Origin: Adlercreutzia mucosicola DSM 19490
Lineage (GTDB): Bacteria; Actinomycetota; Coriobacteriia; Coriobacteriales; Eggerthellaceae
Direction of reading: 5' to 3'
Assembly (NCBI RefSeq): GCF_000422625.1
Contig: NZ_AUGK01000006.1
Location: 164,547 to 228,546 of the forward strand
Length of the DNA: 64,000 nt
Shown here: positions 52,846-63,211 of the stretch, piece after piece
How the letters are laid out: each line of letters opens with the position of its first letter
Numbering within the stretch: the stretch's first letter is position 1
Program-made: the position numbers and the translations under genes
Notes under the pieces: generated by a model
What the model saw: the letters and a program-made list of their open reading frames with translations, nothing else
Told to the model about the DNA's origin: nothing
Database searches by the model: none

Positions 52846-53325
52846 TTACCCCAGCATGGCTTTCAGGGAGTTTAGGACAGATTGTCCCATGGGTGTAACG
52901 AGGCAAACCTTTGCGAAGAGGGCAATGACGATGATTGTGATGAGCACACCCACAATAGTTGCAATTGTTGAGTTGCGTCGAGCTTTTTTGCGCTCATCCT
53001 CAAGGAATCGCTCCCAATTTATCAGGTCGTTTTCCTTAATCGACCAGCGTCCGTTACTAAGCTTTTTCATGGGAAGGCCGCGACTAATTTGCTTGCCCAC
53101 AAACCCTCTTGAGCAATTCCAGCGAATCATGAGATCTTGCATATTGTAGGTTCGGGGGATTGGGGGCTGTGAAGGAGATGCCTCGGACGGCCGGGAAGAA
53201 GAGTTTGCGGCCAAAGCGGGAGAAGCGGAAGACGTGATTGGGGCGCTTTCAACAAACACGTCCAGGCCTGAAAGGTCGACTAGTGGGAAGGATTGCGACG
53301 GAGCCGCCGCCTTCGCCTCTTGCAC
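52846..53325 (-). CDS. Tail-anchored protein with an excisionase-like helix-turn-helix
   Basis: 159 aa; GTG 53325 follows GAGAGG. A disordered Pro/Ser-rich N-terminus (1-58) precedes a MerR/excisionase-like winged helix (YNMQDLMIRWNCSRGFVGKQ, then ENDLINWERF), a charged helix (DERKKARR) and one C-terminal transmembrane helix (IATIVGVLITIIVIALFAKV). A DNA-binding-like domain tied to the membrane by a tail anchor is rare. No family recognised; base composition is less GC-rich than its neighbours, so it may be acquired. Confidence 0.7.
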   Translation of the reverse strand: MQEAKAAAPSQSFPLVDLSGLDVFVESAPITSSASPALAANSSSRPSEASPSQPPIPRTYNMQDLMIRWNCSRGFVGKQISRGLPMKKLSNGRWSIKENDLINWERFLEDERKKARRNSTIATIVGVLITIIVIALFAKVCLVTPMGQSVLNSLKAMLG

Positions 53326-53452
53326 CCTCTCATTGACATTTGCTCATTATAGAATGATTTATGGTGTTTGGCGGCTAGCATCCTTCCGCGGGGGACTTCC
53401 TCCGACGATGTGGATTGCGGGGGGGGGCACATTTGTTGGGGCCTGCCGCCTG

Positions 53453-54352
53453 CTATTCACCGCCGATCTCGGCGACTTCGCGGGCGAGCTCTATCATGTT
53501 CTCGACGGCGCGGGTCATGAAGCGGCCCCTCACGTAGGCCAGGTAGATGGGGTGGAATCCCGCGGGCGCTTCGGTCAGGCGCACGGTGCGCAGCTGGGCG
53601 AAGGGCGCCAGGCCCAGGGTGTCCAGCGACAGGCCCACGAAGGAGGGGTCGGCGGCGATCACGCTGCCCAGGGTGATCTCGTCGTAGCAGTGCTGCCGCA
53701 CGGTGCTCGGCGCGCCCGTACGGCGCACCAGGTCGTGCACCTCTTCTCCGATGGAGGAATCGGGCCAATAGGTGACCAGCGGAAACGACCCCAACTCGTT
53801 CAGCGACACTTCGTCGCGGCCGGCCAAAGGCGAGCTCTCGTGCACCACGGCCACCAGATCCTGGTGGGTGATGGGAATGAACTCCACCGCCGGGTGCCCC
53901 GCCACCTGCGAGCAGAACACCACGTCGTAGATGCCCGCTTCCAGCCGTTCCACCAGATCGGCGGTGAGCCCTTGGTACAGCCGCGCGTCCACGGCCGTAC
54001 CGAAGCGCTCGCGGTAGCTCTGCAGAAGTCGCGGCAGGAAGCCGGCCTGCACGGTGAAGATGGTGCCGATATCGATGGAGCCCGACAGGCTGGAGGCGTG
54101 TTCCTGGGCGATCTGCGTGCCCTTGTCGATGGCGTGCAGCCCGGCGGTGATATGGTCGCAGAACTCCTGGCCCCACTTGGTCAGGCGCACGTTGCGGCCC
54201 GTCTGCTCGAACAGGGGGATGCCCAGCTCCCGTTCCAGTTGCTTGATGGAATTCGACAGCGCCGGCTGGGTGATGTAGAGCGCCTCGGCGGCCTTGGTGA
54301 AGTGCTCCACCTCGGCGAGCTTCTTGAAGTACCTCAGTTGGGCGAGATTCAC
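53453..54352 (-). CDS. LysR-family transcriptional regulator
   Basis: 299 aa. GTG 54352 (NLAQLRYFKKLAEVEHF) follows AAGGGGGT and gives the normal LysR start; an ATG 33-36 bases further up lacks a ribosome site. Helix-turn-helix FTKAAEALYITQPALSNSIKQLE, then the effector domain. A dyad upstream may be its operator. The acyl-CoA dehydrogenase gene lies upstream on the same strand; regulation of it is possible but not shown. Confidence 0.88.
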   Translation of the reverse strand: MNLAQLRYFKKLAEVEHFTKAAEALYITQPALSNSIKQLERELGIPLFEQTGRNVRLTKWGQEFCDHITAGLHAIDKGTQIAQEHASSLSGSIDIGTIFTVQAGFLPRLLQSYRERFGTAVDARLYQGLTADLVERLEAGIYDVVFCSQVAGHPAVEFIPITHQDLVAVVHESSPLAGRDEVSLNELGSFPLVTYWPDSSIGEEVHDLVRRTGAPSTVRQHCYDEITLGSVIAADPSFVGLSLDTLGLAPFAQLRTVRLTEAPAGFHPIYLAYVRGRFMTRAVENMIELAREVAEIGGE

Positions 54353-54430
54353 CGGACCCCCTTGCGTCGTTGCCTGCGGGGCCATCATACCGAAAAGCGG
54401 TGCCGCCCCACAGCTTGGCAGGGCGGCGCG

Positions 54431-54499
54431 TTCATAGGCGTTTTCTATGAATGGAAGGAGGGGCCGCGGCGTCGGCGTGTGCGGACCGACGCCGCGGCC
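54431..54499 (-). promoter_or_regulatory. Dyad TTCATAG-N7-CTATGAA and adjoining hairpin
   Basis: The dyad (54431-54451) is about 80 bases upstream of the LysR start and could be its operator. Next to it, a perfect 14-bp stem (54462-54475 with 54486-54499) is a likely terminator of the acyl-CoA dehydrogenase gene, though its minus-strand tail is only weakly T-rich. The rest of 54353-54632 is GC-rich and shows no gene. Confidence 0.45.
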
Positions 54500-54632
54500 A
54501 AAGGCGGGGGGGAGCCGGAAACCCCGTAGGGGAGCGCTCGCGCGGCGAGTCGCCCTCCGTAGGGGCGGGCTTCAGGCCGCCCGCGGCCCGCGGGCCGTGT
54601 TCCACCCGCAAGCCGCGGAGCGCAGGCCGGCG

Positions 54633-55853
54633 TTAATCCCGCTGGCTGGGCGTCTCGTCGTAGAGGTAACTCAAACGACCGTTGTGGTTCTCGCATTCGC
54701 GGGCGATGGTGATGCGCTGCACGGTGGGAGCGCCCTCCTCCAGCCACATGGCGCGGCAGTCGCGGTACAGGCGCTCGGTCGGGCCGTAGGGGGAGTCCTC
54801 GAAGTAGCCGTCGCCGCCGAAGATCTCCAGCATCTCGTCGGACACCAGCTTCACCGTATCGATGGAAAGGAGCTTGCAGATGGCGGCCTTCTCGTCGATG
54901 TCGGGCCCGTAGGGGTCATGGTCGAAGTCGCGGGCGAAGTCGTAGATGGCGCAGCGCAGGGCGTGGATGGAGGCCTGCATGTTCGCGATCTTCATCTTGA
55001 TGGCCTGGCGCGTGGCGATGGGCTTGCCGAAGGTGACGCGGTCGCGGGCCCGGGCCAGCGACATCTCCAGCATGCGCTGGGCCATGCCCAGATTCGAGCA
55101 GGCGATGTGCACGCGCGACACCGACAGCGAGTGGATGGCCACCTCCATGCCCTGGCCCTCTTCGCCGAGCAGGTACATCGGGTCCAGCTTCACGTTGGTG
55201 AACTTCAGGCCCGCGTGCCCCGCGCCGCGGCAGCCTATCATATGGGGCATGGGAACGGTCTCGAAGCCCTCGGCGTCCACGGGCACGAAGAAGGCCGATA
55301 GGCGCGTGTCCTTCGGGTCGTCGGGGTTGGTCACGGCGATTACGTAGGTGAAATCCGAGCAGTCGGTGTGGGAGATCAGCCACTTCTCGCCGTTCAGAAT
55401 ATAGTTGCCATCCTCGTCTTTGATGGCCGTCGTGTGCAAATCGGCACCGGTGCCGCCGGTCTGCTCGGTGATGGCGAAGTTGCAATAAATGGACTTGTCC
55501 TGGAACTTGTCCATGTAGCGGGCCTTCAGCTCGGGCTTGCCGTAGTCGTCCAGGATGCGCCAGTTCATATCGGCGGCGTGGTGCAAGTGCATGCGCATGC
55601 CGCCAGGTCCTCGGGAGAACTCCTCCTGCACGCGCAGGATTTCCTGCTCGTTGAGGTTCCACCCGCCGTACTCGGCCGGCAGATAGAAGCGGTACAGGTC
55701 GTTGGCGCGGGCCAGCTCGTAGAACTCGTCGGGGAACTTGTTCGTGACCTCGATCTCCTTCTGCATCTCCTCGAAAGGCCCCTCGGCCAGCTCTCGGATC
55801 TGCTTGAGATAGGCTTCGAATTCCTCGTCGGTAATGGTGGCGTTCGGATTCAT
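54633..55853 (-). CDS. Acyl-CoA dehydrogenase family protein
   Basis: 406 aa; ATG 55853 follows AAAAGGAG. Family marks: FYLPAEYGGW, FAITEQTGGTGAD (FAD and substrate loop), NGEKWLISHTD, RGAGHAGLKFTNV, the flavin stretch FGKPIATRQAIKMKIANM, and the C-terminal EIFGGDGYFEDSPYGPTERLYRDC. The usual catalytic Glu region (QIxGGxGY) is varied to EIFGGDGYFEDSP. A cytoplasmic FAD enzyme oxidising an acyl-CoA; no electron-transfer flavoprotein gene nearby, substrate unknown. Confidence 0.9.
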   Translation of the reverse strand: MNPNATITDEEFEAYLKQIRELAEGPFEEMQKEIEVTNKFPDEFYELARANDLYRFYLPAEYGGWNLNEQEILRVQEEFSRGPGGMRMHLHHAADMNWRILDDYGKPELKARYMDKFQDKSIYCNFAITEQTGGTGADLHTTAIKDEDGNYILNGEKWLISHTDCSDFTYVIAVTNPDDPKDTRLSAFFVPVDAEGFETVPMPHMIGCRGAGHAGLKFTNVKLDPMYLLGEEGQGMEVAIHSLSVSRVHIACSNLGMAQRMLEMSLARARDRVTFGKPIATRQAIKMKIANMQASIHALRCAIYDFARDFDHDPYGPDIDEKAAICKLLSIDTVKLVSDEMLEIFGGDGYFEDSPYGPTERLYRDCRAMWLEEGAPTVQRITIARECENHNGRLSYLYDETPSQRD

Positions 55854-55988
55854 GGCTTCTCCTTTTGACGGTGCGGCGTGTTCCGCTGGGTATATCCTGC
55901 GCCTCGCCGCTGCCGAAATCCAATTAAACCGAGCGATGATTTTCCGCGCAACCCATAAGCCCGACGAATAGGAGGTACAATACCCGCC

Positions 55989-56852
55989 ATGAATAAGACG
56001 GGAAAACTGGTGATCGTGCCCACTCCCATTGGGAATTTGGGGGATATGACCTTGCGCTCGCTGGACGCGCTGCGCGGCGCCGATACGGTGTGTGCGGAAG
56101 ACACGCGGGTGACGGGGAAGCTGCTGGCACACTTCGATATCCGCAAGCCCCTGGAGCGGCTCGACGAGGCCATGATCGGCTCACGGGCGGCTGGCGTGAT
56201 GGAGCGCGTGGCGGCCGGCGAGGTGCTGGCCTACTGCTCGGATGCCGGCATGCCCGGGGTGTCCGATCCGGGGCTGCGCTTGGTGGCCGCGGCCCGCGTT
56301 GCCGGCGTGCCCGTGGAGGTGCTGCCCGGCGCCTCGGCGGCGGCCTGCGCCTACGTGGCCTCGGGCACGGTGTGCCCTCGCTTCTACTTCGGGGGATTCT
56401 TCCCGCGCAAGGCAGGCGAGCAGCGCGCGGTGTTGGAAGAGCTGCGCGGGCTGGATGCGGCGCTCGTGTTCTACGAGAGTCCGAACCGCCTGGTGACGGC
56501 GCTTGCCGCTATTGCTGAGGCGCTGCCGTGGCGCGAGGTGGCCGTGTGCCGCGAGCTGACGAAGCTGCACGAGGAGGTGGCGCGGGGCACGGCGGCCGAG
56601 CTGGTCGAGCGCTTCGCCGCCCGGGCCGAAGAGCCCGGCGGCATCCGCGGCGAGATCGCGCTTGTGATCGATGCGCCGAACGCCCAGGAGACCGCTGCTG
56701 ATGCCGATGTCGCGGCGGCGAGCGCCGAAGCGCGTGCCGCCGAGCTGGCTGAGGCGGGCCTGCGCACCAAGCAGATCGCCAAGCAGCTCGCTGCCGAGTT
56801 CGGCATTGCCCGCAACGACGCCTACGAGCTGGCCATGGCCGCCGCTCGATGA
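55989..56852 (+). CDS. rsmI: 16S rRNA (cytidine-1402-2'-O)-methyltransferase
   Basis: 287 aa. The N-terminus KLVIVPTPIGNLGDMTLR, then CAEDTRVTGKLLAHFDI, YCSDAGMPGVSDPGLRLV and GGFFPRK are diagnostic of RsmI, an SAM-dependent tetrapyrrole-methylase-fold enzyme acting on the small ribosomal subunit. Full length. AGGAGG lies 14 bases before the ATG, a little far, with a TACAAT element between. Confidence 0.95.
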   Translation: MNKTGKLVIVPTPIGNLGDMTLRSLDALRGADTVCAEDTRVTGKLLAHFDIRKPLERLDEAMIGSRAAGVMERVAAGEVLAYCSDAGMPGVSDPGLRLVAAARVAGVPVEVLPGASAAACAYVASGTVCPRFYFGGFFPRKAGEQRAVLEELRGLDAALVFYESPNRLVTALAAIAEALPWREVAVCRELTKLHEEVARGTAAELVERFAARAEEPGGIRGEIALVIDAPNAQETAADADVAAASAEARAAELAEAGLRTKQIAKQLAAEFGIARNDAYELAMAAAR

Positions 56853-56895
56853 CCCCGGCGTCGTGCTGAGCGAGCGAAGCGAGTCGAAGAATCCC

Positions 56896-57477
56896 ATGGC
56901 AACGCGAGGAAGACGCCCTGCAAAGACGATGCCGCCCGAGATCGCTCCCATCGATGATCTGGAAATCGTGCTCACCCGCAAGGCCATCAAGAACATGCAC
57001 CTGCGGGTGAAGCCGCCCGACGGGCGCGTCGAGGTGTCGGCCCCGCTGCGGCTGCCGCTTTCTACCATTCGGGGGTTCGTGCGGGAGAAACGCGCCTGGA
57101 TCGAGGCCCAGCAGCAGGCCATCGCCGCATCGCCGCGGGCCGAGGCCGCGGCGGCCACGCCGGAGGAGGTGGCGGCCTGGAAGGCGGTGGTTGCGGCCTG
57201 CGTGCCCGCGCTCATCGCGGCCTGGGAGCCCATCATGGGCGTGAGGGCGGGCACGATCGCCTACCGCAATATGAAGAGCCGTTGGGGGAGCTGCCAGCCG
57301 GCTACGGGGCGCATCTGCATCAACGTGCGCCTGGCGCTGTATCCGCCGGAATGCCTGGAATACGTGGTCGTCCACGAGCTGTGTCATCTGCTGGAACGCG
57401 GCCACGGCCCGCGGTTCCACGCGCTCATGGATCATTTCATGCCCGACTGGAAGGAGCGCCGCGCCAAGCTGCGCTAG
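56896..57477 (+). CDS. YgjP-type (M48-like, DUF45) metallopeptidase
   Basis: 193 aa from ATG 56896. The zinc motif HELCH (in VVHELCHLLERGHGPRFH) with the downstream His, and the preceding MKSRWGSCQPATGRICIN, are typical of YgjP/WLM-related proteins. Cytoplasmic, no signal. The start lies 43 bases after the rsmI stop on the same strand, so likely co-transcribed. Its reaction in cells is unknown; a metal-dependent protease is inferred. Confidence 0.88.
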   Translation: MATRGRRPAKTMPPEIAPIDDLEIVLTRKAIKNMHLRVKPPDGRVEVSAPLRLPLSTIRGFVREKRAWIEAQQQAIAASPRAEAAAATPEEVAAWKAVVAACVPALIAAWEPIMGVRAGTIAYRNMKSRWGSCQPATGRICINVRLALYPPECLEYVVVHELCHLLERGHGPRFHALMDHFMPDWKERRAKLR

Positions 57478-57513
57478 ACTGGAGAGCGCAGTAGAGCCCG
57501 TAACCGAACGTAG

Positions 57514-57559
57514 GGGCGGCGTTGCGGGGAAGGTTTCAGCCCTCCCCGCAACGCCGCCC
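57514..57559. terminator. Bidirectional hairpin between converging genes
   Basis: Perfect 17-bp stem (57514-57530 with 57543-57559) between the metallopeptidase and surface protein stops. No clear T run on either side. Confidence 0.65.
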
Positions 57560-57565
57560 TCCCCA

Positions 57566-60500
57566 CTACCGCGCCCGGCCCCGGCGGCGAGTCGCCAGGG
57601 CGAGGGCTCCGGCTGCCAGGGCGGCGGCGAGGGCGGTGCCGGCCGCCGCCGCCAGGGCGTCGCCGGTCTGGGCCAGCCTGTGAGCGATGGTGGTGCGCTC
57701 GTCGGCCTCGCCGTCGATGACGCCGCCGAGTCGGTCGACCCCCGGCGGGTAGGCGGGGTCGGAGGCGACCCTGCCGTGCGACTTCTCGTATGCGCCCCAG
57801 CCGCCGGGCGGGTCGAAGGGGGCGCCGGGCTCGGGATGGGCACCGTCGGGGTCCCACGCCGAGGGCGGCGTGCCCAGGCCGACCGCCACGTTGCCGATGT
57901 CGGCGCCCACGGCGGCCCCCGTCACGAGCGCGTCGAAGGCCAGCGTGACCCGCTGCCCGCCGTGCAGGTGCCCGCAGGCCACGGCCAGCACGCGGGTGGC
58001 CGGGTCGTAGGCGGCATCGTCCACGGCCACCTCGCTCCCGTCGGGCAGCGTCAGGCGGATGGTGCCGCTCACGGGCTCCAGCCCCTCGGGCACGTCGTCG
58101 CGGATGACGGCGTCCATCCAGCTCGTGCCCGCCCCGTCGTTGCGCAGGGCTATCTCGTAGCGCACCGTGTCGCCCACGTGCGTGGTGCCGTCGCCCCGGC
58201 TCGCGTTCTCGGCGGTCTTCCCGACCGACACGTCGCCCTCCTCCGGGTCGCCGCCCACGAGTACCGGCGGCTCTACGGGTGGCGTGAAGGCATCCGGATC
58301 GCCGGACGGGGGAGTCGCCGGCTTCCCGGGGCCGGCGACTCCCGGCGCCGGGTCGGGGTCCTTCGAGGGCACCTTGCCGTGGGCGAGCGCGATGTTGGCG
58401 TTCTGCGCGCCGAGGGCGGCCTCCGTCACCTCCACGTCGAAGGAGAGCGCGGCCCTCTGGCCGCCCCACATATCGCCGCAGGCCACGGCGACGGTGCGGC
58501 TCGCCCGGTCGTAGGCCGCGTCGTCCACCGCGATGGGCTCCCCGCCGTCCACGGCCAGGCGGATGCTGCCCGGCACCGGCTCCATGCCCGCCGGCAGCGG
58601 GTCGCTCACCACGGCGCCGACCAGGCAGCTGTCGGCCGGGCCGTCGTTGCGCAGCTCCACGGTGTAGCGCAGCACGTCGCCCACGCGGGTGACCCCGGCG
58701 TCCGGCCTCGTCGTGTTCTCCACCGACTTCGACAGCTTCACCTTCGGGTCGGCCGGGACCACCGCGCCGGGGCCGGGCGGCGTCGCCGGGTCGGTGTCGG
58801 GCGGGGCCACGGGCCCCACGTCGGGCCCGTCCGGGTCGTCGGGGCTCGGGCGCTTGCCCGTAGCCGAGGCGACGTTGGCCAGGTCGACGGCGGCCGGGTC
58901 GGAGAAGTCGAGCCCCTCGCGCACCGTGCACTCGAAGGACACGGTCGCCGAGGAGCCCCCGCCGACGTCGCCGGCGGGCACTGTCAGCACGGGCCTTCCG
59001 TCGGCCGCCGGTGCCGCCAGCGAGAACTTGCCCACGTCGGAGGCCGCCACCGACGGCGCCTTCGAGAGAGGCTTGCCCGCGGCGCCCGCCGACGGGTTGT
59101 CCAGCTTCACGGACCTCTCGTCCAGCTCCAGGCACGCCGGCAGCGGGTCGGTGACCACGACGTCCGTCCACAGCGACCCCTTGGCCCCGTTCGACGCCTC
59201 GATCGTGTAGCGGATGCGGTCACCGGGCTGGGTGGGCCCGCCCGGGTGCGTCAGGTTCTCGGCCCTCTTCGCCAGCGCGGGCGCGGGGGCCACGGTCGCG
59301 TCGGGCCTCACCGTCACGTCGTAGATGAAGGTGGCGCCGGTGTAGGCCCCGTTGGGCTCCTGCTTGATGACGAGCTCGGTCTTGCCGACCGCCTCGGGGT
59401 CGAGCAGGACCGTCAGGTTCCCGTCCTCGTCGCGCACGGGGTTGCCGTCCTCGTCGCGCACCAGCTCGGCCTCCAGGATGGTGCCGTCGGCCGTCTCCAC
59501 GGTGATGGGCCCCGACGAGGGGGTGTCGATCTTCAGCTCCACGCGGCCCGGGTTCGTCTGGCCGGGCTCGTGGCCGTGGTAGGTGAGCGTGATGGTGCCC
59601 TTGTATATCTTGTCGCCGGGCTTGTCCGGGTCGGCGCCGGGCTCGGCGGGCTCGGGATCGGGGTTGGTGGCGATGGAGGGAGGGGGCAGGGCGGGGTCGA
59701 ACCCGTCGGGCGTCTCGAGCTTCGTGGTCGGGTTCGGGTCGATGGGATCGATGGCCACCTCGACCTTGGGCGCCGCATCGGGGTTCTCGGCGGGGTCGGT
59801 GCTCTCGAGGAAGTTCGCGGGGGCGCCGCTTGCCTGCTGCTCCTCGTCGGGCGGCAGGAACTTGAGCGACACCTCGTGGCGGCCCTCGGCGCCCACGCCG
59901 GGCACCAGGTGGTCGGTCTCCGAGGGCTTGAAGGTGTAGAAGAACTGGGTGTAATGGCCCGTCCCGTCGTCGCCGGCGCGCACGGCGTTCTGCGGGAAGG
60001 CGGGCTTGCCGTCCTCGCCGAGGATGACGTTGCCCTTCTCGTCCTTCTTGTCCTCGAACAAAAGCTCGATGGGGCCTCCCACCGGCTCGCCGTCCACGTA
60101 GAGCTGCACGCGGCCCTCGGGGGCGGCGGCCGTGGGCTTGGTGGGCTCGCTGCCGTCCTGCCCGTCGACGGTCTCGGCGCGCTCGATGACCGCGCTCACC
60201 TTGAGCGACTGGTCGGAGGGATGGGGGTTCCCGCCCGGCTTCTGGCCGGCGTCCGTCTCGTCGACCCACTCGGCCGCCAGGTCGCGCACCTGCGAGGCGA
60301 TGGGCATGACCCTGCCCCACATGACGGCACGGTGCCCCCAGTAGCTCTTGGCGAACTCGGCGATCTCCGCGTCCGAGCTGCTCTCGTCGGCGTACTGCTT
60401 CGATACGAGCGTGATTTTCAGGGCGCCGACGTTGACGGGCATGGTCGTGCTGCTCGTTTCGGGGCCCGTGGGCGTGGCGTTCTCGCCGTTATCGCCCGGA

Positions 60501-62768
60501 ACGCGGTCGTGGGGCTGGTAGCGGTACTCGATGAGCTGCTTGCCGCTGCTGTCGGTCACCTTGTCGAGCACCTTGTTGTCGGGCGCCGGCGTCGTGATGG
60601 GCTTTGAGGCCAGGTCGTAGGCGGGCAGCGGCGTGCCGTCGTAGTACTTGGTCAGCGAGGAGAGGTAGTCCTTGTCGTCTATCTCGAAGTCGAGGTAGCG
60701 CTTGAGCAGATCGCCCGCTTGCCCCGGCTCGCGGAAGAGGGGCAGCACCTCGCGGACGTTGCCGTCGTCGTCCGCGTAGGTCAGTTTGACGGAAATCTGC
60801 TTTTTCGTGGCCTCCTCGGGCAGCCACAGGTACAGCTTGCCGTCGGTGAACTGGGTCGGCGCGCCGTAGGGGTAGTCGATGCCGCCCACGGTGAGGTTCC
60901 AGTCGATGATGGGGTTGTCGCCGGAGCTGCCGGTCTTGTCCAGCTCGGCCATGAGATCGATGGCCACCATGGACACGGCGGGGTTGTCGTTGCGGCTCGT
61001 GTCGACGGGCCATGCGCCGAAGGCCGAGTCGTAGCTGTGCTGTCCGTTGATGAAGGCCTGGAAGCCCTCCTGGCTCTTGGTGCTCTCCACGTAGCCGATG
61101 CGCACGGAGCCGCCGATGACGCTGACGGCGCCGCCCTGGGCGCCGATACCCATGGACACGCACTCGGTAAGGGGATTGCCGCCTTTCGACAGGGCCTTGC
61201 TGGTGTCGGGGAGCACCGTGCCGCCGGCGATGACGATCTCGTGCCCCTCGTTCCAGGAGCAGCATCCCTGGCCGATGGCGTTGCCGTGCATGTCGCCGTG
61301 GGGCTTCAGCACGCCGCCGTTGATGTAGATGTCGCCGGCGCAGGTCTTGCTGGCGGCAGGCACCGTGTGGGGCGACCCCTGGCTCGTCTGGACGAGGTTG
61401 TTGCCCAGGGTGTCTGCGAACTGGTAGGCGTTCGCCTCGGAGCACACGGCCCACCCGCCGCCGCCGATGGAGGCGCCGTGGTATGAGGTCCATGTCTCGA
61501 TAACGCCGCCGTTGAAGGTCATCTTGCCGCCGCTGCCGCCAGCTCCTCCTCCGATGGAGGCCGTGTAGGCGTATTGGTTGCCGGCGCCGCGGGCATAGGT
61601 GGTGATGATGCCGCCGTTAAAGGTCATGTCGCCCGCGTCTTCGTACTGGACGCTGCCGATGGCGGCTTCCAGGCTGTTGCCCGTCACCGTGAGCTTGCCG
61701 GTGGTGAGTTCCTTGGAGGCGTTTCGCGTGGCGTTCTCCAGGAGCGAGAGGCGGTCGCCGCCGGGGGTGGTGCCTGCGGTGTAGGTCTTGCCGTCGTTGC
61801 CCACGAAGGTGGTGCCTGCGGGGATCTTGCCGGGATAGTGCTCGGGATCCATCTTGATGGGCTCGCCGGAGGTGGTCACATTGGGGACATGGTCGTCGAT
61901 GACGAGCTCGGTGCCCTCGCCGCAGTGGATGCCCGGCCCCTGACGGCCGTCGGTGGCGGTGAGGGTGTTGTCGGAGTTCTCCGCCAGGGTGATGCGCAGG
62001 CGCGTTTTCGGCTCGATGGTCTTACCGTCAGCGTCGCGGTTGCGCTCGATATGGCAGGGGATGGGCGAGTCGATGTTCACGTTGTTCAGGACGATGTTCG
62101 CCTGAACGCCGGGGTTCACCCAGATGGTGACGTTCTGGGTAGCCGAGGGGAAGCCGTCGGTGGAAAGCGTGAGCTCGGCAGAGCCCTTGATGACGAGCTT
62201 GTGCAGATTGTCGACAAGCGTGTTGCCGCCCGTGCGCGCGTGGCGCGTGTAGGTGTCGTCGACGAACTCGAAGTCGACGCCCGGCGTGCCGCCGGCGACG
62301 TTGATGCCGAACCGGCTACGATCTGTTGAACGCACGGTGCCCGGGTTGGGGGTCTGTGTGGCAGAAGCAGGGGGAGCGGCGATTGATTGATCGGCTGATG
62401 CAGTGAGGGGGAGTTTGCCAAGAGAAAGGGCCGCAACAGTATTCGTATGGGGCGAGCTGCTTTCGTTGAGGGTCAGGTCAGTATCGCCTTGAATATCCTC
62501 GAACGGTAGAGGAGCGGCAGAGTTGTTTGTACGAGCGCTGCCGATGAGGGGGATGGCGGGGCTCTGCAGTTGGCCGGCCGGGCTGTCTTCAGCTGGGGCG
62601 GTTTCGCCGGTCGCGGCAGCGTCGGCTACTGGCTCAGAAAACTCGATGGGGGGGGGTCTCCGTGATTTTGGCCTGTGGCTCGGCGAGCGCGGCCGCGGGC
62701 ACCATCCCGCAGGCGAGCGCGGCCGCCAGGCCGAGGCTCAGAAGCGACCCCCGTCGCTTCTCTCTCAT
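57566..62768 (-). CDS. Large LAxTG-anchored surface protein, out of frame at a C9 tract
   Basis: ATG 62768 follows AGGAGAACC and starts a signal peptide (MREKRRGSLLSLGLAAALAC ... AAALAEP). At the nine-C run (plus 62648-62656) the frame shifts, and this reading ends in a TGA about 45 codons from the start. Removing one C joins it to one open frame of about 1733 aa. The mature part has a parallel-beta, glycine-rich half (SIGGGAGGSGGKMTFNGG, repeated), a linker, three DUF11-like repeats of about 150 aa (KVKLSKSVENTTRP...), and the sorting signal LAQTGD, hydrophobic helix, RRRGRAR. Anchored to the wall by sortase, likely an adhesin or sugar binder. Confidence 0.85.
57661..57945 (-). repeat. Repeat, first copy of the shared surface-protein tail
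   Basis: These 285 bases are nearly the same as 63716-64000 (same strand, offset 6055) with only scattered differences. They encode the last DUF11 strands and the LAQTG signal. Confidence 0.9.
62648..62656 (-). repeat. Nine-C homopolymer in the surface-protein start (phase-variation tract)
   Basis: On the coding strand the tract codes for Pro codons after the signal peptide (ITETPP). Nine Cs put the gene out of frame; eight (or eleven) would restore it. Homopolymer slippage is the usual basis of such switching. Confidence 0.75.
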
Positions 62769-62908
62769 GGTGGTTCTCCTTCTCTCGGGCGCGTCTCTGA
62801 TGACGCGGGATCGGCTCTGAATATAGCGCTCTCGCTCGCTTTTCGCAAGGTCGATATTGCCGATGGAGTCATTGCTTCGCTTAAGATGAGGTGCAAGAAG
62901 TTAACGTT

Positions 62909-62938
62909 TTGCACCGTATATGCAGAGTGGAGTACAAT
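62909..62938 (+). promoter_or_regulatory. Promoter of the RelB/MazF pair
   Basis: TTGCAC (62909-62914), 18 bases, TACAAT (62933-62938), 25 bases before the antitoxin start. Fairly good consensus. Confidence 0.5.
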
Positions 62939-62962
62939 AAGCGAAGTACAAGGAGGTGTGCC

Positions 62963-63211
62963 ATGGCACTCAAGCAGGCGGCTACCCGCATCGACGCCGA
63001 GCAGTACGAGCTGTTCAAGGCCACGACGCGTCAACTCGGCACGACGCCGTCGGATGCAATTCGCATGTTCATCTACTCGTTCAACGACTGCGGGGGCTTT
63101 CCCTATGAAGTGAGGACGACGCGCCCCGTGGTGGAGGCCTTCGAGACGGAACGCGACGCAACGCGTTTCGCGACGGCGCTCTCTTTGGGAGTGCTTGATG
63201 AGACGCGGTGA
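62963..63211 (+). CDS. RelB/DinJ-family antitoxin
   Basis: 82 aa; ATG 62963 follows AAGGAGGTG. Ribbon-helix-helix start (ATRIDAEQYELFKATTRQLG), then PSDAIRMFIYSF and a toxin-wrapping tail. It overlaps the toxin gene by 14 bases and should repress its own promoter with the toxin. RelB/DinJ antitoxins usually partner RelE-fold toxins, here a MazF-fold one. Confidence 0.85.
   Translation: MALKQAATRIDAEQYELFKATTRQLGTTPSDAIRMFIYSFNDCGGFPYEVRTTRPVVEAFETERDATRFATALSLGVLDETR

Noticed and set aside
54560..54632. GGCCCGCGGGCC palindrome as an origin or attachment site
   Set aside because: A self-complementary GC run is common at this base composition; no integrase or repeat supports it.
57680..60607. 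975-codon open frame on the plus strand antisense to the surface protein
   Set aside because: Produced by the strong GC bias of the minus-strand gene; the translation is Arg/Gly/Val/His-rich with no domain and no ribosome site.
62900..63040. Upstream start of the RelB-type protein at 62891
   Set aside because: It would begin before the promoter -10; ATG 62963 has a perfect ribosome site.
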